DNA of 64,000 nt from Phreatobacter oligotrophus (lineage in GTDB: Bacteria; Pseudomonadota; Alphaproteobacteria; Rhizobiales; Phreatobacteraceae): assembly GCF_003046185.1 (NCBI RefSeq), contig NZ_PZZL01000004.1, positions 372,001-436,000 on the forward strand, in the 5' to 3' direction. Shown here one piece after another: positions 50,248-60,732 of this stretch. Made by a program: the position numbers and the translations under genes. The notes beneath the pieces are model-generated. The model did not search any database. It worked only from the letters and a program-made list of their open reading frames with translations, and was not told the DNA's origin. The first letter of the stretch is position 1. Each line of letters opens with the position of its first letter.

Positions 50248-51573
50248 TCACATCCCCGCGATGCGCGCCACCGCATCCGCCGGGCTGAGCAGCTCGCGCT
50301 CGCCGGTCGACCGGAACTTCAGCTCCACCTTGCCCTCGGCAAGGCCACGCGGGCCGACCATCACCTGATAGGGAATGCCGATCAGGTCGGCCGTGGCGAA
50401 CTTGGCGCCCGGCCGGTCGTCGCGATCGTCATAGAGCACGTCGATGCCGCGGGTGGCGAAGGCGCGGTAAAGCTCCTCGCAGGCCGCGTCGCAGGTGCTG
50501 TCGCCCTGCTTGAGGTTCATCAGCGATACGGTGAAGGGCGCGACCGCCGCCGGCCAGCGGATGCCGGCCTCGTCGTGGCAAGCCTCGATGATCGCCGCGA
50601 CCACGCGGGTCGGGCCGATGCCGTAGGAGCCCATATGCACCGGCACCGGCTTGCCATCGGGGCCCTGCACAGTCGCCGCCATGGGGTCGGAATACTTGGT
50701 GCCGAAATAGAAGATGTGGCCGACCTCGATGCCGCGGGCCGAGACGCGCGAGGCCTCGGGGATGGCCTCGTAGGCCGCCGTCTCGTGCATCTCGTCGGTG
50801 GCGGCATAGAGCGAGGTCCACTTCGCGACCGTCGCCTTCATGCCCTCGACATCGTCGAAATCGGTGTCGGCCGGCGGCACCGCGAAGTCGAGATAGTCCT
50901 TGTGGCAATAGACCTGGCTCTCGCCGGTGTCGGCGAGGATGATGAACTCGTGGGAGAGATCGCCGCCGATCGGGCCGGTATCGGCGCGCATCGGGATCGA
51001 CTTGAGGCCGAGCCGGTCGAAGGTGCGCAGATAGGCGACGAACATCTTGTTGTAGGCGTGGACCGCGCCAGCCTTGTCGAGATCGAAGGAATAGGCGTCC
51101 TTCATCAGGAATTCGCGCGAGCGCATGGTGCCGAAGCGCGGCCGCACCTCATCGCGGAACTTCCATTGCAGGTGATAGAGGTTCAGCGGCAGGTCCTTGT
51201 AGCTCTTCACATAGGCCCGGAAGATCTCGGTGATCATCTCCTCGTTGGTCGGGCCGAAGAGCATCTCGCGATCGTGCCGATCCTTGATGCGCAGCATCTC
51301 TTTGCCATAGGCGTCATAGCGGCCGCTCTCGCGCCACAGGTCCGCAGACTGGATGGTCGGCATGAGCAGCTCGATGGCGCCGGAGCGGTTCTGCTCCTCG
51401 CGGATGACCTGCTGCACCTTGTTGAGGACGCGAAGGCCCAGCGGCAGCCAGGCATAGATGCCGGCGCTCTCCTGGCGGACCATGCCGGCGCGCAGCATGA
51501 GGCGGTGGGAGACGATTTCGGCTTCCTTCGGCGTCTCGCGCAGGATCGGCAGGAAATAGCGGGACAGACGCAT
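50248..51573 (-). CDS. proS: prolyl-tRNA synthetase, short alphaproteobacterial type
   Basis: Class II aminoacyl-tRNA synthetase of 441 residues lacking the editing insertion found in the long bacterial form. Start ATG 51573 gives [20 protein letters not shown]. Class II motifs: [20 protein letters not shown] (near motif 1), [20 protein letters not shown] (motif 2) and [16 protein letters not shown] (motif 3). The C terminus is the anticodon-binding domain. It lies downstream of the candidate small RNA and its terminator, so it probably has a separate promoter within 51574-51707. Confidence 0.96.
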   Translation of the reverse strand: MRLSRYFLPILRETPKEAEIVSHRLMLRAGMVRQESAGIYAWLPLGLRVLNKVQQVIREEQNRSGAIELLMPTIQSADLWRESGRYDAYGKEMLRIKDRHDREMLFGPTNEEMITEIFRAYVKSYKDLPLNLYHLQWKFRDEVRPRFGTMRSREFLMKDAYSFDLDKAGAVHAYNKMFVAYLRTFDRLGLKSIPMRADTGPIGGDLSHEFIILADTGESQVYCHKDYLDFAVPPADTDFDDVEGMKATVAKWTSLYAATDEMHETAAYEAIPEASRVSARGIEVGHIFYFGTKYSDPMAATVQGPDGKPVPVHMGSYGIGPTRVVAAIIEACHDEAGIRWPAAVAPFTVSLMNLKQGDSTCDAACEELYRAFATRGIDVLYDDRDDRPGAKFATADLIGIPYQVMVGPRGLAEGKVELKFRSTGERELLSPADAVARIAGM

Positions 51574-51707
51574 CGAAGACCTCGAAGGCGGATGAAGGGC
51601 GGCGCCGGAGCGGGGCCGGCGCGGGAGGCGGGAATTGACCCTCTTTTGCGCCGGGACGCAAGCCGGGACGGGCCGCCGGGCCACCTTCCCTCGCGTTCGT
51701 TCGCCGG

Positions 51708-51738
51708 AAAAAGGAAAGGCGGGATCGATGATCCCGCC
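51708..51738 (-). terminator. Rho-independent terminator of the candidate small RNA
   Basis: On the minus strand GGCGGGAT-CATCG-ATCCCGCC, an 8-bp stem, is followed by TTTCCTTTTTCC. It sits 135 nt upstream of proS and well downstream of the DUF1467 gene, so it fits an independent short transcript. Confidence 0.8.
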
Positions 51739-51913
51739 TCTACCAGGGTATTCTAGTGAGGATCGGCGTCGCGTTCGATCGCGCCTGCCGTCCCCTTTTT
51801 ATATCCCGTGACGTCGGTTCTCCCGAACCTTCGCCCCGGGGGGTCTTCCTCCCAAGACCTGAGCCGTTAGACCTTCGAGCGTTGAAACGCAGAGGCCTCT
51901 TTCTTGCAGCCAA
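51708..51913 (-). ncRNA. candidate structured small RNA, possibly 6S RNA
   Basis: A transcription unit without an open frame. A promoter (51920-51948) and a terminator bracket about 200 nt. Internal hairpins: GGTCTT-GGGAGG-AAGACC (51859-51842) and GGTTC-GGGA-GAACC (51829-51816). The 5' GCCTCT (51896-51891) can pair with a 3' AGAGGC (51741-51736), enclosing about 160 nt, the size and closed-stem layout expected of 6S RNA (ssrS). SRP RNA, RNase P and tmRNA signatures are absent. The 6S identity is an inference from size, layout and context; the existence of a small RNA is better supported than its name. Confidence 0.5.
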
Positions 51914-51919
51914 GGGAGG

Positions 51920-51948
51920 CTAGAACACGAAAATTGGTTTGTCACCAA
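51920..51948 (-). promoter_or_regulatory. promoter of the candidate small RNA
   Basis: On the minus strand -35 TTGGTG, a 17-nt spacer and -10 TTCTAG, with a start site near 51913. The -35 lies in a small inverted repeat TTGGT-GACAA-ACCAA. The region 51905-51980 is clearly more A+T-rich than its surroundings. Confidence 0.5.
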
Positions 51949-52047
51949 GTTGTGCATGCCATGGCGAAAAAAAGTGCATGGCGGATCATCCGGGAGAATA
52001 CGGATCTCCCCTTGCGCAGCGCCGCGCGCCGCTCCGTCACATCGGCG

Positions 52048-52320
52048 TCAGTTGAGGAAAGCCCGCGGGATCAGCGGGATATCGTCCAGCGTGATGAGGC
52101 CGAGCGTGTAGTTCGCGTAGTAGAGGGCGAAGACGATCGAGGCGACGACCGTGGTCATGATGACCTTGTTGAGCATCGCCGTGCGCTGCGGCGCGCCAGG
52201 ATCGCTCCCCGGCACCACATCGCCCGCCTCGTGCTGCGATCGGACCCCGAAGGGCAGCACGGCGAAGAGCACGAGCCACCAGATGATGAAATAGATGGCG
52301 GCGGCGGCGGCGATGCTCAT
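52048..52320 (-). CDS. DUF1467 family membrane protein
   Basis: 90-residue protein with two helices (about 3-24 and 52-72) around a short loop. The start IYFIIWWLVLFAVLPFGVRS is the DUF1467 hallmark. Its function is unknown. The ATG overlaps the mce stop (ATGA), so it is coupled to mce, the usual order in Hyphomicrobiales (rnj-mce-DUF1467-proS). Confidence 0.92.
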   Translation of the reverse strand: MSIAAAAAIYFIIWWLVLFAVLPFGVRSQHEAGDVVPGSDPGAPQRTAMLNKVIMTTVVASIVFALYYANYTLGLITLDDIPLIPRAFLN

Positions 52321-52721
52321 GCCTGCTCGAGCTCCACGAGGGTGCCGTTGAAGTCCTTGGGGTGGAGGAAGAGCACCGGCTTGTCATGGGCGCCGATCTT
52401 CGGCTCGCCATCGCCCAGGATTCGGGCGCCCTGAGCCTTCAGGTGGTCGCGGGCGGCGATGATGTCGTCGACCTCGTAGCAGACGTGGTGGATGCCGCCG
52501 TCCGGGTTCTTGTCGAGGAACTTAGCGATCGGGCTGTCGGCCCCGAGCGGCTGCAGGAACTCGATCTTGGTGTTCGGCAGCTCGACGAAGACGACGGTGA
52601 CGCCATGGGCCGGCTGCGCCACCGGCGCGGTGACCTTGGCCCCCAGCGTGTCGCGATAGAGGGCGCTCGCCTTCTCAAGGTCACGGACGGCAATGGCGAC
52701 GTGGTTCAGGCGTCCGATCAT
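52317..52721 (-). CDS. mce: methylmalonyl-CoA epimerase
   Basis: 134-residue VOC-fold metalloenzyme that interconverts methylmalonyl-CoA epimers in propionyl-CoA catabolism. It begins IGRLNHVAIAVRDLEKASAL, with metal-ligand segments NHVAIAV, IEFLQPLG, GGIHHVCYEVDDI and the closing GTLVELEQA. It lies 51 nt downstream of rnj and overlaps the DUF1467 gene. The propionate link is from family knowledge; no mutase is in the window. Confidence 0.93.
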   Translation of the reverse strand: MIGRLNHVAIAVRDLEKASALYRDTLGAKVTAPVAQPAHGVTVVFVELPNTKIEFLQPLGADSPIAKFLDKNPDGGIHHVCYEVDDIIAARDHLKAQGARILGDGEPKIGAHDKPVLFLHPKDFNGTLVELEQA

Positions 52722-52772
52722 CGAAAAGCTCCTTCGCGGCAGCGACGGATCCCGGCTCCCGTCGCCCCGGTT

Positions 52773-54458
52773 CTATACCGTCACCACCAGCACGTGGCAC
52801 GTCGGCTTTTTGCCCCACCGTCCGTTCAGCGTGCCGCGGATGGCGCGGGTGACGCTTTCGGCGACGGCGTCGGGATCGCGCCGGCGGGCCTTGGGCAGGC
52901 CCTCCACGCAGTCGATCACCGTCTCCTCGACGAGCTCGCCGAGATCGTCGCCCATGGCGTCCTTCTCCGGTACGCCCGCCATGTCCAACTGGATGTCGCC
53001 GACGACCTGGCCACGCTCATCCATGGCGATGGCGACCGAGACGATGCCGGCGAAGGCCAGCCGCCGCCGCTCCGGCACGGTGCGCGCCGCCTCTTCCTCA
53101 AGGATCGTGCCGTCCTTGAACAGGCGCTGCGCCGTCACTGTGTCCACCACGTCGGGTTCGCCGGGCGCGAGGCGGATGACGTCGCCGTCATTGGCGAGCA
53201 GCACCTCCTTCACGCCCATGCGCCGGGCGAGCGCCGCATGCTCGGCCATGTGATAGGGCTCGCCATGGACGGGGATGGCGATCTGCGGCCGCACCCAGTT
53301 GTACATCTGCTCCATCTCGCCGCGGCGGGGATGGCCGGAGACATGCACCAGCGCGTCGCGGTCGGTGATGATCTTCACGCCCTGCTTCACCAGCGCGTTG
53401 ATGATGCCGCCCACCGCCTTCTCGTTGCCGGGAATGGTGCGCGAGGAGAAGATGACGGTGTCGCCGGGGGTGAGCGTCACCTCCGGATGGTCGTCATTGG
53501 CGATGCGGGCGAGCGCGGCCCGCGGCTCGCCCTGGCTGCCGGTGAGCACCGCCACGACCTTGTCGCGCGGCAGGTAGCCATAGGATTCGACGCTGACGAA
53601 AGGCGGGATGCCGTCGAGCATCCCCTGCTCGCGGGCGATCGACATGACGCGCTCCATGGCGCGGCCGACCAGCACGACCTGGCGGTCGCAGCGCATCGCG
53701 GCCTCCGCCACCGAGCGGACGCGGGCGGCATTGGAGGCGAAGGTGGTCACCGCCACCCTGCCCTTCGCGCCGCGGATGATCTGCTCGAGCTCCGCCGCAA
53801 CCTCCCGCTCCGACGGCGAGACGCCATCGCGAATGGCATTGGTGGAATCGCCGATCATGGCGAGCACGCCCTCATCGCCGAGCGCCCGGAACCGCGCCTC
53901 GTCGGTCTTGTCGCCAAGGACCGGGGTCGGGTCGATCTTCCAGTCGCCGGTATGGACGACGAGGCCGAGCGGCGAGCGGATGGCGAGCGAGGTGGATTCG
54001 GGGATGGAATGGGCCACCGCGATCATCTCGAAGGAGAACGGCCCCACCTCGATCACCTGGCCCGGACCGATGATGTGGATCGGCATCTTCGGTGCGCCGG
54101 GCTCGTTCAGCTTCTTCGCCTCGAGCATCGCCGCGGCGAAGGGCGTCAGGTAGACGGGACAGCCGAGCCGCGGCCAGAGATCCGCCACCGCGCCGATATG
54201 GTCCTCGTGGGCGTGGGTGATGATGAGCGCGCGCAGGCGCTTGTTCTCCCGCGCGATGAAGCCGGGATCCGGCATCACGAGGTCGATGCCCGGCAGGTCG
54301 GGCCCGGCGAAGGCGACACCGCAATCGACGGCGATCCAGTCCTTCTTGGCCGGCGAGCCGAAGCCGTAGAGCGAGAAGTTCATGCCGATCTCGCCGACGC
54401 CCCCGAGGGGGCAGAAGACGAACTCCTCGGCGGGTCCGGTGGTGGAGCGCTTGGCCAT
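52773..54458 (-). CDS. rnj: ribonuclease J
   Basis: Beta-CASP metallo-beta-lactamase nuclease with endo- and 5'-3' exonuclease roles in RNA maturation. 561 residues. The zinc motif THAHEDH has His82, His84, Asp86 and His87; further ligands are in VHTGDWKID. The beta-CASP part has TTFASNAARVRSVAEAA, LTGSQGEPRAALARIA and HVSGHPRRGEMEQM. Start ATG 54458, two bases after the birA stop. The birA-rnj-mce series is a conserved alphaproteobacterial order. Confidence 0.96.
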   Translation of the reverse strand: MAKRSTTGPAEEFVFCPLGGVGEIGMNFSLYGFGSPAKKDWIAVDCGVAFAGPDLPGIDLVMPDPGFIARENKRLRALIITHAHEDHIGAVADLWPRLGCPVYLTPFAAAMLEAKKLNEPGAPKMPIHIIGPGQVIEVGPFSFEMIAVAHSIPESTSLAIRSPLGLVVHTGDWKIDPTPVLGDKTDEARFRALGDEGVLAMIGDSTNAIRDGVSPSEREVAAELEQIIRGAKGRVAVTTFASNAARVRSVAEAAMRCDRQVVLVGRAMERVMSIAREQGMLDGIPPFVSVESYGYLPRDKVVAVLTGSQGEPRAALARIANDDHPEVTLTPGDTVIFSSRTIPGNEKAVGGIINALVKQGVKIITDRDALVHVSGHPRRGEMEQMYNWVRPQIAIPVHGEPYHMAEHAALARRMGVKEVLLANDGDVIRLAPGEPDVVDTVTAQRLFKDGTILEEEAARTVPERRRLAFAGIVSVAIAMDERGQVVGDIQLDMAGVPEKDAMGDDLGELVEETVIDCVEGLPKARRRDPDAVAESVTRAIRGTLNGRWGKKPTCHVLVVTV

Positions 54459-54460
54459 GG

Positions 54461-55234
54461 TCAGTGCATCAGTCCGGCGAGGGCGGGAGAGACGTCGCCG
54501 ACGGTGATCGTCTCGCGGCCGTCCGGCGTGTCGAGGAGGAGGCGTCCGTCGCGGTCGAGGCCGACGAATACGCCTTCGATGCGGCGCTCGTCGGTCTTCA
54601 CCACCAGCGGGCCACCGAGATTGTGGGCGCGGGCGAGCCAGCCGGCGCGGATGGCGTCGAACCCGTCGCCGCGCCGCCAGATGGCGAGCGCCGTCACCAT
54701 GGAGCGGGAGAGCGCCGCAAAGACCTGGTCACGGCCGACGGCGATGCCGGCGCTGGCCAGGCTCGTCGTCGGATAGGGCGTGTCGGTGGGGTGATGGGCG
54801 ACGTTGACGCCGATGCCGATGGCGACCTGCGTCGTCGTCCCGCGCGTGGTCGCCTCGATCAGCGTTCCCGAGACCTTGGCGCCGTCGAGCAGCGCGTCGT
54901 TCGGCCATTTCACCTTGAAGCGATATTCGAGGTCCGGCGCGAGGTTCAGGAGGGCGTCGTCCAGAGCGAGCGCCGCGACGAAGCAGAGCTGGGCGATCCG
55001 CTGGGTCGGCGCCGGGTCGGTCAGCAGCAGGGTCGCGAAGAGATTGCCCTCGAAGCCCGTCCAGGAGCGGCCGAGACGCCCCTTCCCCGCCACCTGCCGG
55101 TCGGCGACATACCAGGTGGGCCCAAGGTCACCGGCCGCGCCGCGCGCCAGCGCCTCGGCATTGGTGGAACCGATCTCGGCGAGATGAACAAGACGGAAGC
55201 CGGCCGCCGTGGCGGTGTCGGAGAGTGTTGGCAA
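54461..55234 (-). CDS. birA: biotin-[acetyl-CoA-carboxylase] ligase, non-DNA-binding type
   Basis: Attaches biotin to carboxylase carrier proteins. The TTG start at 55234 has AGGA five bases upstream and gives a 257-residue protein; no ATG lies in a sensible place. Motifs: IGSTNAEALA, VADRQVAGKGRLGRSW (biotinyl-AMP loop), KVKWPNDALLDGAKVSGTLI and GIGVNVAHH. There is no N-terminal helix-turn-helix, so it cannot act as the biotin repressor seen in E. coli. Last gene before the nuo operon end in gene order. Confidence 0.93.
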   Translation of the reverse strand: MPTLSDTATAAGFRLVHLAEIGSTNAEALARGAAGDLGPTWYVADRQVAGKGRLGRSWTGFEGNLFATLLLTDPAPTQRIAQLCFVAALALDDALLNLAPDLEYRFKVKWPNDALLDGAKVSGTLIEATTRGTTTQVAIGIGVNVAHHPTDTPYPTTSLASAGIAVGRDQVFAALSRSMVTALAIWRRGDGFDAIRAGWLARAHNLGGPLVVKTDERRIEGVFVGLDRDGRLLLDTPDGRETITVGDVSPALAGLMH

Positions 55235-55325
55235 TGTGATCCTGCGTCGGTGGGGCGAACGAAGCGTCCGCAATGCGGCGGGGCAATCTGGCACCCGGCG
55301 GTATCAGGCAGTCCTATAAGCGGCG

Positions 55326-55350
55326 AAAGGCCGGGACAAGCCCGGCCTTT
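55326..55350 (-). terminator. hairpin after nuoN, probable nuo operon terminator
   Basis: AAAGGCCGGG-CTTGT-CCCGGCCTTT on the minus strand: a 10-bp perfect stem ending in TTT, 45 nt past the nuoN stop. The T-run is short. The 160-nt gap between nuoN and birA also has to contain the birA promoter. Confidence 0.6.
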
Positions 55351-55394
55351 GCGATACGTGGCACCAGCGCGGCCGGATCGCCCGGCGCGGGGTC

Positions 55395-56831
55395 TCAGAA
55401 CAGCGACCGCGCCGCGGCCGCCGCGGCCGCGACGAGCGGCGCCGGATAGAAGACGAAGAGCAGGTTGAACAGCGCCGAGGCGACGAGAACCGCCTTCAGC
55501 TCGACGCGCATGGGGGCGAAGGCCGGGGCCGGCTCGTCGAAATACATGATCTTGACGATGCGCAGGTAGTAGAAGCACCCGACCACGCTCGACAGCACGC
55601 CGATCACCGCAAGGACGTAGAGCTTGGCCTCGATGGCGGCCGAGAAGACGTACCACTTGGCGAAGAAGCCGGCGAGCGGCGGGATGCCGGCGAGCGAGAA
55701 CAGGAGCGCCGCCAGCGCCGCCGCCATCAGCGGATTGGTGCGGGAGAGGCCCGCGAGATCCTCGATCGTCTCCACCGGCTCGTCGCCGCGCCGCATGGCG
55801 ATGATGCAGGCGAAGGTGCCGAGCGTCATGATCATGTAGATGGCGATATAGGCGGCAACGCCCTGCACGCCCGCCGCCGTGCCCGCCGAGAGGCCGACAA
55901 GCGCGAAGCCCATATGGCCGATGGAGGAGTAGGCCATCAGGCGCTTGATGTTGCTCTGGCCGATGGCGGCGAAGGCGCCGAGGATCATCGAGCCGACCGA
56001 GACGAAGACGACGATCTGCTGCCACTGGTGCGTCGCACCGGGAAAGCCGGTGGTCAGCGCCCGCGCGAAGATGGCGATGGCGGCGACCTTCGGGGCGGCG
56101 GCGAAGAAGGCCGTCACCGGCGAGGGCGCGCCCTCATAGACGTCCGGCGTCCACATGTGGAACGGCACCGCCGAGACCTTGAAGGCCATGCCGGCAATGA
56201 GGAAGACGAGGCCGAAGACGAGGCCGAGGCCGATCGGGCCGCCCTTCAGCGCGGCAGCGATGCCGGTGAAGGAGACCGTGCCGGTGAAGCCGTAGATCAG
56301 CGAGCAGCCATAGAGCAGCATGCCGGAGGAGAGCGCGCCGAGGACGAAGTACTTGAGGCCGGCTTCCGTCGAGCGGGCATTGTCGCGGTGGATCGAGGCG
56401 ATGACGTAGAGCGCCAGCGACATGAGCTCGAGGCCCATATAGAGCGCGATCAGGTCGCCGGCCGAGATCAGCACGCCCATGCCGGTGGTCGACAGGAGGA
56501 TGAGGATCGGGAACTCGAACTTCTCGATCTTCTCGCGGGCGAGGAAATCCTGCGACAGGATGAGGGCCACCGCCGCGCCGAGGAAGGCCAGGACCTTCAT
56601 GAAGCGGGCGAAGGCGTCGAGCACGAAGGAGCCGTTGAAGGCGGTGCGCGGCGCGGAGCCCAGCGCCAGCACGGCGATGGCGGCGGCGACCAGCAGCACG
56701 ACCGCGCCCCAGGTGACGGTGCGGGCCGAGCGGTCGCCGGTGAAGACGCCGTACATCAGGAGGGCCATGGCGCCGAGCGCCAGGATCAGCTCGGGGATGA
56801 GCGGCGCGAGGGTGAGGACCGGAGCGTTCAT
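55395..56831 (-). CDS. nuoN: NADH-quinone oxidoreductase subunit N
   Basis: Antiporter-like membrane subunit of complex I, 478 residues from ATG 56831 ([20 protein letters not shown]), about 14 helices. Key features: [45 protein letters not shown] with the conserved Lys, and [19 protein letters not shown]. It is the last gene of the operon, 13 nt after nuoM. Confidence 0.97.
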   Translation of the reverse strand: MNAPVLTLAPLIPELILALGAMALLMYGVFTGDRSARTVTWGAVVLLVAAAIAVLALGSAPRTAFNGSFVLDAFARFMKVLAFLGAAVALILSQDFLAREKIEKFEFPILILLSTTGMGVLISAGDLIALYMGLELMSLALYVIASIHRDNARSTEAGLKYFVLGALSSGMLLYGCSLIYGFTGTVSFTGIAAALKGGPIGLGLVFGLVFLIAGMAFKVSAVPFHMWTPDVYEGAPSPVTAFFAAAPKVAAIAIFARALTTGFPGATHQWQQIVVFVSVGSMILGAFAAIGQSNIKRLMAYSSIGHMGFALVGLSAGTAAGVQGVAAYIAIYMIMTLGTFACIIAMRRGDEPVETIEDLAGLSRTNPLMAAALAALLFSLAGIPPLAGFFAKWYVFSAAIEAKLYVLAVIGVLSSVVGCFYYLRIVKIMYFDEPAPAFAPMRVELKAVLVASALFNLLFVFYPAPLVAAAAAAARSLF

Positions 56832-56844
56832 GATCGCTGTTCCC

Positions 56845-58368
56845 TCAGCGCGACTGCGCGGCGACCGCACGGCCGGCCGTCGCATTCGCCTGTTTGTAGG
56901 ATTCGACGAGCGCGTTCACCGCCACCTCGGAGGTGGCGAGGATCGGCCGCGGATAGACGCCGAAGAAGATGGTGAGCACCACCAGCGGCACGAGGATGGT
57001 CAGCTCGCGCTTGTCGACGTCGGTGATGGTCTTGAGCGAGGGCTTGGTCATCTCGCCCCAGATCACCTGGCGGTAGAGCCAGAGCGCATAGCCCGCCGAG
57101 AGGATGACGCCGGTGGCGGCAAGGAAGGTCACCGTTGTCGAGGCCTTGAAGGTCCCCATGAGGGTGAGGAACTCGCCGACGAAGCCCGATGTGCCGGGCA
57201 GGCCGACATTGGCCATGGTGAAGACCATGAAGATGACCGCGTAGATCGGCATCCGGTTCACCAGGCCGCCATAGGCCGCGATCTCGCGGGTGTGCATGCG
57301 GTCATAGACGACGCCGACGCAGAGGAAGAGCGCGCCAGAGACGATGCCGTGAGAGATCATCTGGAAGACGGCGCCCTGGATGCCCTCGGCATTGCCGGCG
57401 AAGATGCCCATGGTCACGAAGCCCATATGGGCGACGGAGGAATAGGCGATCAGCTTCTTGATGTCCTCCTGCATCATCGCCACCAGCGAGGTGTAGATGA
57501 TGGCGACCACCGACAGGGCGAAGACGATCGGCGCGAAGAAGGCGCTCGCCTCCGGGAACATCGGCAGCGAGAAGCGCAGGAAGCCGTAGCCGCCCATCTT
57601 CAGGAGCACGCCCGCGAGGATCACGGAGCCGGCGGTCGGCGCCTCGACGTGGGCATCGGGAAGCCAGGTGTGCACCGGCCACATCGGCATCTTCACAGCG
57701 AAGGAGGCGAAGAAGGCGAGCCATAGCCAGAACTGCATGTCGCGCGAGAACAGCTTCGGCCCGGTCTTCAGCAGCTCGGCAATGTCCGAGGTCCCGGCCG
57801 TCCAGATCATCGCCATGATGGCGAGGAGCATGAGCAGCGAACCGGCGAGCGTGTAGAGGAAGAACTTGAACGAGGCGTAGATGCGGCGCTTGCCGCCCCA
57901 GATGCCGATGATGAGGAACATCGGGATCAGGCCGGCCTCGAAGAACAGGTAGAAGAGGACGATGTCGAGGGCGCAGAAGACGCCGATCATCAGCGTCTCG
58001 AGCACCAGGAAGGCCACCATGTACTCCTTCACCCGCTTCTCGATGGAGACCCACGAGGCGAGGATGCAGAAGGGCATGAGGAAGGTCGTCAGGATGACGA
58101 GCGGCAGAGAGATGCCGTCGACGCCCATGCGGTAGCTGATGACGCCGCCGAGCCAGGCCGCCTTCTCGACGAACTGGAACTCGGCCGTGGCCGGATTGAA
58201 CTGCCAGACCGGGATCAGCGACAGGCCGAAGGTCACGATGGTCGCGAAGAGTGCGATCATCCGGATGTTGCGGCGGGCATTCTCGTCGTCGCCGCGCACC
58301 ATGAGGACCAGCGCCGCACCGAGCAGCGGCAGGAAGGTGATGATGGAGAGGATCGGGGCGTTGGACAT
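56845..58368 (-). CDS. nuoM: NADH-quinone oxidoreductase subunit M
   Basis: Proton-pumping antiporter-like subunit of complex I, 507 residues. Conserved Glu in [31 protein letters not shown] and [20 protein letters not shown] are visible. Start ATG 58368 shares one base with the nuoL stop (TGATG). Confidence 0.97.
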   Translation of the reverse strand: MSNAPILSIITFLPLLGAALVLMVRGDDENARRNIRMIALFATIVTFGLSLIPVWQFNPATAEFQFVEKAAWLGGVISYRMGVDGISLPLVILTTFLMPFCILASWVSIEKRVKEYMVAFLVLETLMIGVFCALDIVLFYLFFEAGLIPMFLIIGIWGGKRRIYASFKFFLYTLAGSLLMLLAIMAMIWTAGTSDIAELLKTGPKLFSRDMQFWLWLAFFASFAVKMPMWPVHTWLPDAHVEAPTAGSVILAGVLLKMGGYGFLRFSLPMFPEASAFFAPIVFALSVVAIIYTSLVAMMQEDIKKLIAYSSVAHMGFVTMGIFAGNAEGIQGAVFQMISHGIVSGALFLCVGVVYDRMHTREIAAYGGLVNRMPIYAVIFMVFTMANVGLPGTSGFVGEFLTLMGTFKASTTVTFLAATGVILSAGYALWLYRQVIWGEMTKPSLKTITDVDKRELTILVPLVVLTIFFGVYPRPILATSEVAVNALVESYKQANATAGRAVAAQSR

Positions 58369-60410
58369 CAGTGCGCTCCTCCGACGCCGCCGGAGAACAT
58401 GAACCAGGTGGCGAGGGCCGCGACCCCGATCAGCATGGCGAAGGCATAGTGGTAGAGGTAGCCGGTCTGCAGGCGCACCACCCCGCGGGTGATGTCGACG
58501 ACGCGGGCGGCGATGCCGTCGGGGCCGAAGCCGTCGATGAGCCAGCCGTCACCCTTCTTCCAGAAGAAGCGGCCGAGCCAACGGGCGGGCCGGACGAAGA
58601 TCCGGTCGTAGAGCTCGTCGAAGTACCACTTGTTGAGCAGGAACTGGTAGAGCCCCTGGTGCTCGCGGGCGAGCTGCACCGGCACGTCGGGCCGCTTGAT
58701 GTACATGTACCAGGCGAGCGCGAAGCCCAGCGCCATCATCACGAAGGGCGTCCAGGGCACCCAGCCCGGCACGTCGTGGAAGGCGTGGATGATGTGGTTC
58801 TCCGGCCGCATGAAGATGGAGTCGCGGAAGAAGCCCTTGATGCCGTCCTCGTAGGTGAACTTCTTGGCGAAGACGACGCCGGAGAAGACCGCGCCGACGG
58901 CGAGCGCGCCGAGCGGGATCAGCATGACCAGCGGGCTCTCATGCGGCTGGTGGGCATGGCCGTGGCCATGGTCGTCATGGGCGTGGTCATCATGCGCCGC
59001 GTGGGCGGCATGATCGTCATGGGCATGACCGTGATCGGCATGGGCCCAGCGCGGCTCGCCATGGAAGGTCTTGAAGATGAGGCGCCAGGAATAGAACGAG
59101 GTCATCAGCGCCGCGATCACCGTCATGAAGAAGGCATAGGGCCCCATGGCGCCGTGGGCGGCATAGGCGACCTCGATGATCGCGTCCTTCGAGTGATAGC
59201 CGGCGAAGCCGATATGGAGGAACGGCAGGCCGAAGCCGGTCAGCGCCAGCGTGCCGATGACCATCATCGCATAGGTGAACTTGATGTGGCCGGCGAGGCC
59301 GCCCATGCGGCGGATGTCCTGCTCGTGGTGCATCGCGTGGATGACCGAGCCGGCGCCGAGGAACAGGAGCGCCTTGAAGAAGGCGTGGGTGAAGAGGTGG
59401 AAGATGCCGACCGAATAGGCCCCTGCCCCCAGCGCCACGAACATGTAGCCGAGCTGCGAGCAGGTCGAATAGGCAATGACGCGCTTGATGTCGTTCTGGA
59501 CGAGGCCGACGGTCGCGGCGAAGAAGGCGGTCGTCGCGCCGAAGAACATGACCACCTGCAGGGCGATCGGGGCATATTCGAAGACCGGCGACAGGCGCGC
59601 CACCATGAAGACGCCGGCGGTGACCATGGTCGCCGCGTGGATGAGGGCGGAGACCGGCGTCGGGCCCTCCATGGCGTCAGGCAGCCAGGTGTGGAGCAGG
59701 AACTGCGCCGACTTGCCCATGGCGCCCATGAAGAGCAGCAGGCAGACGACGGTGAGCGCGTCGACCTTGTAGCCGAGGAACTCCATGGTCTTGCCGGCAA
59801 GGCCCTGGGCCGCGCCGAACACCGCCTCGAAGCCGATCGAGCCGGTCAGCGTGTAGAGGCCAAAAATGCCGAGCAGGAAGCCGAAGTCACCGACGCGGTT
59901 GACGATGAAGGCCTTCATCGCCGCGGCATTGGCCGAGGGCTTCTTGTACCAGAAGCCGATCAGCAGATAGGAGGCGACGCCCACGCCCTCCCAGCCGAAG
60001 AACATCTGCAGCAGGTCGTTCGCCGTCACCAGCATGAGCATGGCGAAGGTGAAGAGCGACAGATAGGCGAAGAAGCGCGGCCGATCCGGATCCTCGTGCA
60101 TGTAGCCGATGGAATAGAGGTGCACGAGGAAGGAGACCGAGTTCACCACCACCAGCATGACGGCGGTGAGCGTGTCGATGCGCAGCGTCCAGTTGACGTT
60201 GAGCGAGCCGGCCGAGATCCAGCGGAACAGCTCGATGGTCGTGGACTGGCCGGCATAGCCGACCTGGTAGAAGGCGACCCAGGACAGCAGCGCGGCGATG
60301 CCGAGCAGGCCCGTGGTGACGATCTCGGAGGCGCGCGAGCCGATGGCGCGGCCGAAGAGCCCGGCGATCAGGAAGCCCGCGAGGGGAAGGAAGACGATGG
60401 CCTGATACAT
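58368..60410 (-). CDS. nuoL: NADH-quinone oxidoreductase subunit L, with His-rich loop
   Basis: Distal antiporter-like subunit of complex I carrying the long lateral helix, 680 residues. [40 protein letters not shown] and [19 protein letters not shown] are the family blocks. Between about residues 457 and 490 lies an insertion with about 14 histidines alternating with Asp and Ala, predicted to lie in a loop after the block ending [10 protein letters not shown]. It starts 7 nt after nuoK. Confidence 0.97.
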   Translation of the reverse strand: MYQAIVFLPLAGFLIAGLFGRAIGSRASEIVTTGLLGIAALLSWVAFYQVGYAGQSTTIELFRWISAGSLNVNWTLRIDTLTAVMLVVVNSVSFLVHLYSIGYMHEDPDRPRFFAYLSLFTFAMLMLVTANDLLQMFFGWEGVGVASYLLIGFWYKKPSANAAAMKAFIVNRVGDFGFLLGIFGLYTLTGSIGFEAVFGAAQGLAGKTMEFLGYKVDALTVVCLLLFMGAMGKSAQFLLHTWLPDAMEGPTPVSALIHAATMVTAGVFMVARLSPVFEYAPIALQVVMFFGATTAFFAATVGLVQNDIKRVIAYSTCSQLGYMFVALGAGAYSVGIFHLFTHAFFKALLFLGAGSVIHAMHHEQDIRRMGGLAGHIKFTYAMMVIGTLALTGFGLPFLHIGFAGYHSKDAIIEVAYAAHGAMGPYAFFMTVIAALMTSFYSWRLIFKTFHGEPRWAHADHGHAHDDHAAHAAHDDHAHDDHGHGHAHQPHESPLVMLIPLGALAVGAVFSGVVFAKKFTYEDGIKGFFRDSIFMRPENHIIHAFHDVPGWVPWTPFVMMALGFALAWYMYIKRPDVPVQLAREHQGLYQFLLNKWYFDELYDRIFVRPARWLGRFFWKKGDGWLIDGFGPDGIAARVVDITRGVVRLQTGYLYHYAFAMLIGVAALATWFMFSGGVGGAH

Positions 60411-60417
60411 GGACCTG

Positions 60418-60729
60418 TCAGCCCTTCATCATGTTGACGTCTTCGACCGCGATCGAGCCGCGGTTGCGGAAGAAGACGACGAGGATCGCAAGGCCGATGG
60501 CGGCTTCCGCCGCCGCCACGGTCAGCACCAAGAGCGCGAAGACCTGGCCGACGAGATCGCCCATATGGGTGGAGAAGGCCACGAGGTTGATGTTCACCGC
60601 GAGCAGGATGAGCTCGACCGACATCAGGATGACGATGATGTTCTTCCGGTTGAGGAAGATGCCGAGCATCCCCAGCGTGAACAGGATCGCCGCCACCGAG
60701 AGGTAGTGGGAAAGGCCGATGGTCGCCAT
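60418..60729 (-). CDS. nuoK: NADH-quinone oxidoreductase subunit K
   Basis: 103-residue three-helix subunit of complex I; the conserved membrane Glu lies in [17 protein letters not shown] and a second in [20 protein letters not shown]. It follows nuoJ by 3 nt and precedes nuoL by 7 nt. Confidence 0.97.
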   Translation of the reverse strand: MATIGLSHYLSVAAILFTLGMLGIFLNRKNIIVILMSVELILLAVNINLVAFSTHMGDLVGQVFALLVLTVAAAEAAIGLAILVVFFRNRGSIAVEDVNMMKG

Positions 60730-60732
60730 GGA

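Noticed and set aside
51781-51913. SRP RNA, RNase P RNA or tRNA in the proS upstream region
   Set aside because: The GGAAGNAGCAG-type SRP loop, the RNase P core and a T-loop with acceptor stem were looked for and are absent; only an unnamed or 6S-like RNA remains possible.
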